A DNA stretch of 64,000 nt, taken from the NCBI GenBank assembly GCA_020086605.1, contig JACBWW010000017.1, positions 13,641,245 to 13,705,244 of the forward strand, read 5' to 3'. The DNA comes from Lanius collurio. Lineage: Eukaryota > Chordata > Aves > Passeriformes > Laniidae. Both the position numbers and the translations under genes were made by a program. Positions 1 through 10,881 of this stretch are shown in pieces. The notes under the pieces were generated by a model that did no database searches, had not been told where the DNA came from, and worked only from the letters and a program-made list of their open reading frames with translations. Position 1 is the stretch's first letter; each line of letters opens with the position of its first letter.

Positions 1-3000
1 CCCACACAGCCATAAGGCACAATAACTCATCGGTTGCTCAGCTGCACAATTACTTTTAAGCTGTTCCATTTAAATGTAAGTTGATTTATGAAGCAGATCA
101 TGCAATTAATAGAAGGAAAAAAACCTCATAAATGAAGATGATGCTTCTGCTGTCCCTGAACTGACCGAAGAGCCACTACCATGGGAGGTGGGAGATCCTC
201 TCTTCACCCTGAGGCTCAGCATAACAAGCTAAGTGTTCATAGAAAGCAAATTTTATTTTTAGATTTTAAAAAAAAGTGATTTATATTTCTTCTATCAACT
301 CTCAGCTGTGCCTTGCAGAAATGAGTAACAATTTGTTTGATATTGGGCATTACAGAGATCTTAGTAGTTTGAGAAGTAGTTTTCAACTGGCTTTTACACT
401 GGCTCTATACAATACTGAACCAAGGTCAGGCAACAGAGCTGCACAAAACCAGCCAAGGGTCAAGGCCAGCTGGAGCCCTGGGCTGCAGATGCCCCGAAAG
501 TGAACTGAAAAGTTCACTTTGCACTCAATACCTTCCGGCTCAGTTTCATCATTGTATTTTGAACAGGGGTTGACTGAGTATTAGGTTTGATTTGTCTTTA
601 GTAAAGTAATTCTAGCGTCAGGCCAAAGTAATACAGTGGATAACTCTGTTTTGCATTCAGATCCCTCTGAGGAAGAAGAGATCTAGACTTACAAGTATCT
701 CTTTTCACAATAATATAAATGCATAAGAAAGTAAGAACTTTACCATCAGTGACCCAGGAGCACAATGAACAGAGATGTTGGCAATTCAGGTGCTACACAT
801 TTCCTGGAATCAGGACTTAAAATCTAGATTTAACAGTTTGAAAATGTAACTTCTTTTGTAAAAGAAGTGAGGACAGTTCTTCTGTTTTCAGAAACCATCA
901 GTGTATCTTCAGCACCGAATATAATTTCAGAGAATCCCGTATATTCTTTTGATAACAGATAAAGTAAAATCATACAATTTGGAAGTATATTAGATATTTA
1001 AGTATCTGATAGTTTTCTAAAATATGCAGTTGTAGATTTCTGAGACTGAGGAAGTCAAAGGGAGAGACTGAAATTCATCATGTCACTAACTTGGGGAAGC
1101 AAACCTCCACGTTGAATAATGACCCTTTGTCTTCCACCAATTTAAAACCCACAGGGAAGTACTTTACAAATTTAACATTTTCAAAAGGCAGACCTGGTCA
1201 TCTATTGAAGATAAACAACTCCAAAGTTTCTTTGGAGTACAATCATTCCAGAAAAGTCTTTCATCAAAAAATGTAATCCAGAGTGATACATCACTTACAG
1301 CAATAAAATAATCTGCATGAGCAAACACAGCTTCTGTCAGTAATTGTGCTTCCTTGCCCTAGGCATAAGTTTGTTACATATGGGAAGGGATAATACTTGT
1401 GGTTACAGTTCCCAGTATCAAATTTTCCTTTCCCAGTTCACACTTACTCATACCTATGCTTATCCAGCAGCAGTTGCATAAGATGCAATTCCAAACATTT
1501 ACAATCCACCTCTTGCAAGCAATAAACCGCATCAAATTAGCCCCTGACGTGCTTTGTACTAGTAAAGCAATTTCCAGATCCATCATGAAGTATCAGGACT
1601 ATTACTTGTCTGCAGGCAGTACAGCCATTTTTTCTGACAGTGTTACCTGCAAGTGCTAGTTTATATAAACTTATTGTCCCTGTCACATAACTGAGAGACC
1701 CTCAGGCAAAAGCACAAATTCAGCATAATTTCTTTCCCCCATTTCTGGGAGTTGGAGTGCATATCCATGTGATCCGACATCATGAGATGTCCCAGAAGCA
1801 ACACCAGTGATGCTCCTTACTACTGATTTCTCCTGCTGATGTCCATCACACCCCACACATAACAGCATTTTTGGGGACCCTGAACCCTGCCATTACCTTG
1901 ACTAACCTGTTCCCTTGTACAGCTGTGTACAGTTCTATCTACAGACCATCCTTCACAATGAGCCCTTTCCGTATGGCAGCCATCAGAGCAGAGATGGCTC
2001 CATTTGTTTTTTTGTACATTTGTTTTTCCTAAACCTCCTCTGTGGCACAGGCTTCTTGCTCTTCTCAGAAGAATGTTGCCCCATCTACTCACCTACTGCT
2101 ATGCCTAACTACTATAATGAAAATTCAGTGCGTAGCTTAAATTGAAAGGCAACAACAACAAATAATTTACTTCCTCATTAACACTTCATAATTATTATGT
2201 GTAACTTTCTTTGTCCAGCCTTTCTACATCCTGGAAATAGTATTTTTCACCACATTTCTTTAAAATATGTAGCATGTGGGAGATGTTCAGGCCCTCAAAT
2301 TTTACTGCTAGTCAGCATGAGATACCACCAACTCAGAAGGTCTGCTTCTACAGTCCTTGCCAGATTGAACAAGCAGGTAGGTTCTACCATTTAAATATTC
2401 TGAAAGTGGGGGTTTTTTGACGGACAACTGCTTTCAGTAAATGGGAATTCATATTCTATTTTGCAAACTCATCTTTGAGAAATGATAGAGGTACAACAGC
2501 ATGTTAGGAAAAAGAACATCTGCTTAATGTCAAAGTAGTGTCCACTAACTCAGGAAAGATTGTTATTAGTGCCAGCTGTGGATGCAGCCGCTGCTCTGTC
2601 CTTTCAGCTGAGTTAAGTGACAGGAACCAAACCCAGAGGGCCGAGGCATCAGTGGGAGTCGGCACAGGGAGCAGAGGGATTAGCGGCAATTAAGTGTTAG
2701 AAAAGACTCCACAGAAGTTATGCTACCACAAAACAATAAATCAAACAAACAAAAATCTACTCATATTCCTTTCTGTTGACTTGAAATAGACTTGAAAAAA
2801 AATCCACAATTTACACTGGATTACAGTTTAAGCACAAACTTTAGGTTATGTCCTTTTATTGCCAACCAAAATGCAAGTAGGGCACCAGCTAGAATGGAAA
2901 TATAAATGATTATTTAGCTCAGGTCTGATCTTAGAGTCAGCAAAAGAAGCAAAGTAAGATCAGGACCTTAACCATGGGAGAGAAAAGTACAATATGCATG

Positions 3001-4711
3001 TCCCTGTTATATAAAATCTAGTGCACTTGTATTAGTTTAGCAGGCTATATTACACTTCCTTCAAGCTTGTATTTAAAGAAAAAGAATAACAAGGCATTTG
3101 AATTTAGCATACAAAGATTACAGAAAACTGAAAATTATATAAAGCCTGAAGAAAAGCAGAGCTGCCCGCGGGCTCAGTTATCAACCTGGATGACAGGCAT
3201 ATGAAAATAAGTTGCTCAGTCATTGTAACATTAAACTATGAAAAAATCCTCCCCTGCAGAGCAAGACATAATTTATGCAAATTTTTCCCAAGAACTCTGT
3301 TGTCTGCCCTTCCTTAACCCAGAATTCACTACAAGCTCCATATGCCACATCGTTTTCAAAACACCAAGCACTGAGGTTTGCATACAAGACCTAGGTATTA
3401 TTTGTGCTCTTGATTTATAGAATTTTTAAATTCTTATTTTAGACTCTTTCATTAAAGCAAAATTGATTCCAGATTTACAGCTGAAAAGTCTCTAGTAGCA
3501 TGTAATGCCACGAATGAATGTGTTGTTTTGTAACCTGGAACCATCACATATTTCTGGATACTACACCCATCAGTGAGTAATGACCTAATTATCATTAAGG
3601 TTTCTGACCTAAATTACTCTTAATTACACTTTATAAAAATGAAAACATAAAAAGCTTGTATAATATTACAAATGCTTATGACTGCCTTTCACTTACAGCC
3701 CTTCAAAACCTGCAAGAAATGACCATGTCTAGCAAACTCCTGTTAGGAATGCCACCTTGTGGATAAGAGCTGAATGGAACAACGATTCCAGGTAAATTTC
3801 ACTAAAACTTTTACTTGCAAAATACTGGTTTTGCAGAAATATGCCACTTGTGTGGTGTTTCACAACTGCATAGAATCATTTTATTTACTTTTCTGGTTGA
3901 AAACTACTGTGAATATGGCTTTCCCATCCTCATCATAAGAAGCAAATTAATTATGCAGGGAGCACTGGTTTCATTATGAGATGGGATAAATTTATTAGCA
4001 TTTTGAACAGATTCAGATTGCCACAGATATTTAGTAAAATAGTCCACTAAATGCCTGCTGTATTTAAATGTAATTTAGAGAATTAGTTTAAAATGTAGAG
4101 AAAATATGATTTAATCAAAATATGTTGCTAGAGCAGAACCTGTGAGTACATTTTACCTTCTCTAAGCTTTAATTGGGATATAAAAGTGCACGTTTAACTA
4201 TAAAAAGGAAGCATTGGACTTTTCCATTTGTCATATAAATCTTGTTATGACCTGAAAATGAATTGAAAATGGCCATTGGATTGCAAGTTGCTTGTAAAAG
4301 CAGAGGGAAAAGGGGTCCAGAAGTATCTAATAAATTTTAAAAGATCTCTAACTTTTAAAAGTTTGGAAAAACAAATAATAATTAGCTACATTCAATAAAG
4401 CTGACATTTACACAGACACTTTCCTCCTCTGCTGTTCACCTTATTTTCATAATGAAAGTATATTTAGCCCAAACCATCACAAGGCGTATTGTATAATGAA
4501 ATTTAAAACTAATGAGCCATATCCTAATAGCCATGAGTCAAGGCAGGGTGTGCATTAGTAGTCCATTTGCAATTCTCTAGAGACAGAAAGAACAAGGCTA
4601 AACACATCCAGTTAGCCTATTTAGCACACAACTTGCTCTGTGTACTGATCACACCACAGCAGAACTGAAATTAGTTCACAGTCTAGTTCTCAAACTTCTG
4701 TAAAATGCTGT
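1..4711. other. Intergenic DNA, no gene recognised
   Basis: AT-rich sequence with only short open stretches in all frames. I see no splice-bounded exon, RNA gene or clear repeat. A slightly GC-richer segment at about 1.68-2.09 kb carries 60-90 codon open stretches on the minus strand, and 2.56-2.69 kb is also GC-richer, but neither resembles a family I know. In human the next gene on this side of THNSL1 is GPR158, far away, so an empty flank is expected. Confidence 0.6.
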
Positions 4712-6942
4712 TCATGCTTTTGTTAACAGGCAAGTTACTCCTGGGGCAGCCAAACATGACTTGTGATTGTTTGGTATGACCTCTTGTGTAACATGGGTCT
4801 GACTTGTCTGAATTAGTCCTCCTTCTATCAAATCACATTTTTTCAGGAAATCATCCAATTTGTCCAGACTAGGTATACCTTTACTGCTCTGTTACATACC
4901 TTTATCTCTTTTTGTAACATGTCCAACTTCTGCTTAGACTTGCTGGATCTTCCTCTGCTAGGCAGAACAGTTCTTTATTATCAATTTTTCTCCAAAGATG
5001 GTTCATATAGGCTGATTCTTCTTTCACTAAACTAAGCATATTTGTTGAGAATCTCATGCCAGTGCTTCTTTTTAATACTTTTATTGCTCTCATGACTCTT
5101 TTCTGTCCAACTTCCCAGCAATACTGAAAATTGTGACTACTGAAATTTGGCATAAGGTTTTTCCAAAAGGTTACACAAAGGTCAGATACAGACAATATTA
5201 CTTCCCTGACAGTATTCCCATTTCTAACCTCACCAGTCCTTTTGGCCACAAGGCTTGCTGAAAATTTGTATTCAGTTGAGAATTTACATTTCCAGACACC
5301 ATTCAAAGTCAGCATTTCCGACCACAAATTGTTCAACTTGTTAAGTATGTTCTCAAACCTCTGTGGTCCTAAAACACAGGTCTACTTTAGGCTAGAATGA
5401 AATGCAAATTGCTTACAGTCCCTAACCAAGCAATTAATCTTGCTCTGATTAAGTGGCTCCTTAGTATTTAAGTTTTGTGGCATTTGTAGATTTGAACAGT
5501 CATTAATTTATTTCCTCCTATGTTCTTAATAAACTCATGGTTAAGAGCCAAATCCTGCGTGAACGCACATAACAAATCTGTTCGGTCTTTCCTTTCTGAT
5601 TTACATTCCAAGTTTTTCGGGTTTGACTCAATTATTGTCATGATGGATTTTAAATCTGGGGGTGAAACCCTGCATGTTTCTATTACAATAACTTCTTTAA
5701 AATAAAATAAACTATTTGAAAATCTAAGTCTATTCCAAATCCCAGTGACAAAATATCTAAATAAAATGCTAGAGTAACAATTCTGGTACTATGTAACTGC
5801 TTTTGTGAAACTTGAGATACAATTTTTATGAAAAATGTGTTCCTATGTTGCACAAGGAATACACTGTGGATGCTCTCCTTGGTTAAATTCTCTAAGATAT
5901 TGTAAACAAGTAAATCAGGTGTTTTCTTAACTCTGCTGAATAATTTTCCTATACAATCAAGAAAGAGGCCAGACAGCATTTTAAACACTTATCAGAGAAT
6001 AAAGTTTTCTCGAGCAAAAAGAACAAACAGCTTCGATCTATGTCTAGGAGATCTTCAAAAGTTTTAGCTAAACTGGAGAGCAAGAGCAAGACAGTCATCT
6101 TTTAGATTGCTACATTCTGAAAAATCCGAAGCACCAGCTTCCCAGTTCTGGTAAGCAAGCTGAGCACATTGTAACTGTTGTGAAAAAACACTGACATTTA
6201 AATCCTCCTTAAGCTGCTAATACATGTTCAGAATCAATGGCCCATTCACATTAATTTACTGACATTAACTTCTCATTGCTGTTTAAACTATTCAAGTAAT
6301 TTTTAAGCCCATGATCCTGAAATAATATTAGAAGTGTACCAAAGCTGCTTCACAACAGCTAACAGACAACTAGCTCATCTCTCCACTGAACCAAAGGTGA
6401 ATAAGAAACAGTTAATTAAACAGTCAGAGATCTCCTTTTCCATACTAATCCTCAGAATACAGGCTTTCCATGCAGCACTGGACAAATCTCTGGTGCAATG
6501 TAAACAGTGTTTAGACATTTGCTATTTTTGATCTGTGTTCCTTTTTCTATACATACTTCCTCCCAGAATGTTGCAGATTATCTCACTAAAAGCCTAGTGA
6601 ATTATGAGATTGTCATCAACTATACCCCTAATTTTCCAGGACACACAGGATGGAACACATCTTTTGAGACTTAAGAATATCAAACTCTGAAACCACTTCT
6701 TTTAGTAGATTTTCTTTATAGTAGATTGATAAGGATTTACAAACATATTTGCAAAGAAAGTGCTATAGTGTGGATCCTGCAGTATTTCAGTGCATACAAA
6801 TGAGTAACGTGTATTTTAGGTATGCCAAACATGATATATTTAATAGCAATGTCTGTTCTTGATGTCCTTGAAGGCAAAGCTGACCTTCTGAACAACAAGA
6901 ATCTTCCCTGTAGAGTTCCATCAGATAAAATATTCCATCACC
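4712..6942 (-). pseudogene. Decayed coding sequence, probable processed pseudogene of unidentified gene
   Basis: Reading the minus strand from 6942 downward gives a succession of long open stretches separated by single stops or frame changes: 6942-6628 (one frame, two internal stops), 6626-6303 (one frame, three internal stops), 6210-6064 (49 codons), 6068-5949 (40), about 5988-5683 (about 100), 5695-5468 (76), 5381-4902 (160 codons including stop) and 4879-4712 (56). The pieces follow one another in order with little gap, and their translations look like a soluble helical protein (alternating Leu/Ile/Val and charged residues, many Cys). No introns with GT-AG ends are needed to link them, which favours a retrocopy. 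I do not recognise the parent. It may extend upstream: a further 103-codon minus-strand stretch lies at 7378-7067. The alternative is chance openness in AT-rich DNA, which I cannot exclude without a database search. Confidence 0.4.
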
Positions 6943-8776
6943 TCAAAACTGTAAATAGCAATCCTTTCTATATCATAAAATATTAAGAAAACAGAATTAT
7001 CTTCTGATGCTCTATTCATCCTTTACCTCACATCACTCACTGTCACCCTGAGAAGAAGGGCTGTGACTAAAGGCAAGTAATGAGCACCTGGTACATCTGT
7101 AAGCAAAACAAAGCATTTTCCACATAAATATTCTTGAAATAAAAAGTGTAAACATAGACATTATATTTGTCCTTACGTTTGTTCAATTTGTCCCTAAGGT
7201 TTTCCATGTAGTGGTAAGCATTCAGCAAGGATTTATCTATACAGAAGAATAACAGCTTAACTAAAGCTATACTATTACTCTGGGTCAACAAAGTTAGTGG
7301 GAATGTGTAGTACTGCAAGCTCACACTGTCCATCAACCTGGATTTTGTTGATTGATACTGCAACATCCTACTAGACAAACTGTGTATTCAGCAAACATGA
7401 ATGGCTTTAAGAGTCCTGCTAACCAGCACAATATAGATTTGCTGTTCTGTACCATTGGCACACCACTTTTGCCTTAAGAAGTTAATAGAAAATAATGTAT
7501 GACAGCATCCAGCGTGCAGTGTCTGCACACTGAACACACAAGACAAAAAGGGCACTTATGCCCAGTCTTTAATGCCTTTTGAATCCTTCATAATACTGAC
7601 AGTGGGGAAAAAAAGGACTGTAACAGTAGCATAATATTTGTTGAACCACAGTATATTACTGACACTAAGAATATCTGAGCTGGGAAGAAAGGGAGATTGC
7701 TATCCTATGTACCCGTAGCCAGCTATTCTGAGCATGCTGGAAATTTTTTCCCTTCCATTCCTATAGGCCCTGCAGAACAGAAGATTGCACACTACAGCTA
7801 CCAGAACACAGCATTAGCACCAGGTCACAAATATTGTGTACATCCAGGATCACAGCACTATTGCAGCATTTTATAATGTCCATTACTAGGATCCACAAGC
7901 AGATATACTGCACAAAAATAGTTTACCAAACTTAACAGACATTCCGAGGAATGCAGTAATATTGTATGTGCTCATTAACAACTGCCCTTATACACCTTAA
8001 GACCATGCTGAAAGCCCTTACCTAAGTACAAGTGCTCATTTTTATATATATTTAATTTATATCAACTGCTGAAATGGCTCATGTGATAGGAAAGCAGCAA
8101 CTAGAAATTCAAACCATGCTAGGGTTATTGCCACAAATTTTGAAATAATGATTAAGTCATGCCAAAATAAATCCCCTGCTAGTTTATTTCTGACCAGTTT
8201 ATCTAATACTGAATTATCTCAGGGTAGGATGTTGGCTTCTAGTCCTATCTTGTTTAGAATCTCATCTCTTCCCTTTCAGGTACTTTCTAAGAAAACAAGC
8301 TCTTCTTTGAAGATGTTTCTACAAAGTATTGTAACAGTGTGTGACAAATTGCCCTGTCATGCCAAATTGCATTAAGCCCCATGGAACCAGGTACTGCAGG
8401 ATTTCCACCAAGTCCATATGCTGAAACCAAACCCTGTCCCAGTAATTCAACCCAGGCAATTTGGTTTGTTTGGGGTTTTTTTTTTGTTTTCAAGATTTAG
8501 AATTCTGGTTTTGTACGGAGCATATCCAGAGAAAGAATTAAATTTATTTCCACTTGGAATTACTGTCAGAATCAGACTGAAACATACAGAAATACAAGGT
8601 GGATGCTCACTCATCACTGATACAAGCAATGCTTCTTTCTCAGCAATATGCTTATGCAACTTCTTCTTACAGAACCTGGATTTTTTTTTTTTTAAATTAC
8701 ATAACCATGGTCTTTTCCATGTTGTGTTTGGAAAATGATGAAAATTCCCCTGCCCTATGAGGACACTGAGTAAGTC
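6943..8776. other. Intergenic DNA between pseudogene-like tract and CR1 fragment
   Basis: AT-rich. The first part includes a 103-codon minus-strand open stretch at 7378-7067 that may be the 5' continuation of the decayed coding sequence next to it. The rest shows homopolymer T runs (for example near 8479 and 8680) and no recognisable gene. Confidence 0.45.
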
Positions 8777-9136
8777 AAATCTTTTCACACTGGAGGAGGT
8801 TCAGTGTGCACTTCAGCACAGTTTTCTGATACTTCAGTGGAGGTTAGGAAGAGATCTGAGGCTCTCTCTTCACAAGGAGCCATATGGAGATGACAAGGGG
8901 GAAGTTACACCAGGAGAAGGTTCATTTTGGTATAAGAAACAAATTTTTTCAGTGAGAACACTCAATCACTGGAACAATCTCCCCAGCAATGTGGAAGAGT
9001 CTCCATCTCTGGAAGTTTTTAAGACATAACTGGACAGGGTGCTACATAACCTCATCTAGGCTCCCTTTGTCACAAAAGATTGGCCCGGATGATGTTGTCA
9101 GATCACTTCCAACTTGGTCTGTTCAGAATTCCATGA
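8777..9136 (+). mobile_element. CR1 LINE 3' fragment
   Basis: The plus-strand translation in this stretch carries the C-terminal signature of CR1 reverse-transcriptase ORF2: a run like LNHWNNLP, then a short gap, then PSLEVFK, followed by a 3' tail in which 'cacttccaact' and a degraded 'ttccatga' end are readable. The element is 5' truncated, as nearly all CR1 copies are, and diverged. The reading frame is open for about 90 codons only because it is a remnant, so this is not a host gene. Confidence 0.75.
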
Positions 9137-10433
9137 AAACAAAGTTGTTTTTCAAAGTTCCTGCAGACATAGTGAATGAAGTTTGAGCAAAGAACTAGAA
9201 AGGTCCAAAAAAAGTATCTAAGAATGGTAGAATCTAGAAAGCTACTGTCACACCCATGTCCTCAGCTATATTTAATGATATTGGATATGGATTCACTGTG
9301 GTAAAGGCACATCATGCTTGGGACTTTTACCTTATGCTGGAGGAAATGACAATTCTTTAAAATCGTTTGTTTGATGGTGTCTTGTTCACTTCTAGTGTGG
9401 CAAAAAGTACAAGCAGGCACAAAGAGAAAACTGTCAGATACAGCAACAGTTCAAAGCCCCAGGTGAATCCTGACATGTAGGAAATGTTGCCTATTGAAGA
9501 GGCAAAAAAAAAAAATGTTATCAATTACCAGATTATTTGAATCTTAGTAAGAAACAACTTCCCATATCTATATGTCCTTATATCTGAAGACTCTTGGCTC
9601 TTTACCTCTAACTGCATTCCAACACATTATTTTACCATTTCTCATACTGAGAAATGTAGTTTATGTCCTTGCGAAATATAATCTTCAATTAGCAGAATAC
9701 ATTTGTCCATAACCACATGATCTCCCAGGACAATCCAGTCTATTTTTTAATTCAGGGAAAAAAAAAAAGCAAAGAGCCTGTCATTAGCAAAACCACATAG
9801 ATATGTTTTAGGTTACATAATGAACACTTCTGATGCTATCACACTGGAATTCATCCTTCACTCTCCTTGATGAGATGCCAAGCAATTTGGGAAGCTTCTT
9901 TCTTACGTTAATTCATGCAAAGCATGAATAGAACAGAACATCAAGAAAATTAAATTACAAAAAATATGAAAACATAATTATTTAGAACAAGAAAAGCTAT
10001 ATGATCTCAAAGATAAAACATAATACAAAAAATATGTAAATAAATGGTGAAGTCTGATTCTTATTTAAGAAGACAGCTATTACTACTAGCAGATTCTTCT
10101 ATAGTACTAAAAAAGGATTCTAAAGTTGAAACTTGAAATAAAAAAACATCTAGGAAAAAGACTACAAGACACTGGAGGAAGAGCCACACCTCAAATATAG
10201 TAAAAATATTGAATTAGGTAGTCTATTTGACACAGGAAAATATCTGGGAGAAAAAGGTATTAAAAACAAAATGATCAGATTTTTTTACTTAAACACTGGC
10301 CCCCCAATACATAAAAAACATTATACAAGAAGGTAATATATCACAAAAGTCAATGGTTCCAAGGATTAATAATACAAGGATACTTTAATCTTTGTAGTGA
10401 AATTAACCCTCATTAGTAACATATGAACACCAT
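9137..10433. other. Intergenic DNA downstream of THNSL1
   Basis: Very AT-rich, with several short A runs. No gene, RNA or repeat family recognised. The right part probably borders the THNSL1 transcript end. Confidence 0.5.
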
Positions 10434-10439
10434 TTTATT
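10434..10439 (-). terminator. THNSL1: Candidate THNSL1 polyadenylation signal
   Basis: AATAAA on the minus strand (tttatt on plus), about 440 bases beyond the THNSL1 stop codon. It is a canonical hexamer at a plausible 3' UTR length, but the surrounding DNA is AT-rich, so other copies are possible. Confidence 0.4.
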
Positions 10440-10881
10440 ATCTTATTATGTTTCAGTGCCTTAAGTGAAATGAATTGAAGTTTAATTAAACATCCACTGA
10501 CCAAAGGTTCACATCATTGTTGCAACAAAACAAGAGCTATTAGTTCCAGAAAGGTCAGACTTCATTATCTGCCTCCTGCCATTGAGGATGCTTCAGGCTC
10601 ATGAAGGAGACAGCACTGCCAAGGAAAGCCAGCAGTGCTAGCATCTCTACTGTGTAAGACCCACAAAATGCTCTTCCCAGTTTCTTACACTCTCAACTCA
10701 CAACCTTTCACCACCACTAGAAATCTCACACGTTACGTACAAATACTGCTGAAAGCTTGACAACTGAATATAAAACTGTGTGATATGCTGTGGACTGGAC
10801 ACAGGCCAGATGAACAATGGCTTTAGTAAAACATGCAGCTTATTAAGAAGGTATTGCAATTGTGGACATTGGATCAGTTGC

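Noticed and set aside
1683..2092. Overlapping 60-90 codon minus-strand open stretches, possible retroelement piece
   Set aside because: No motif of reverse transcriptase, protease or envelope could be read, and no flanking LTR or target duplication was seen.
8757..9029. 90-codon protein-like frame
   Set aside because: Remnant of CR1 ORF2, not a host gene.
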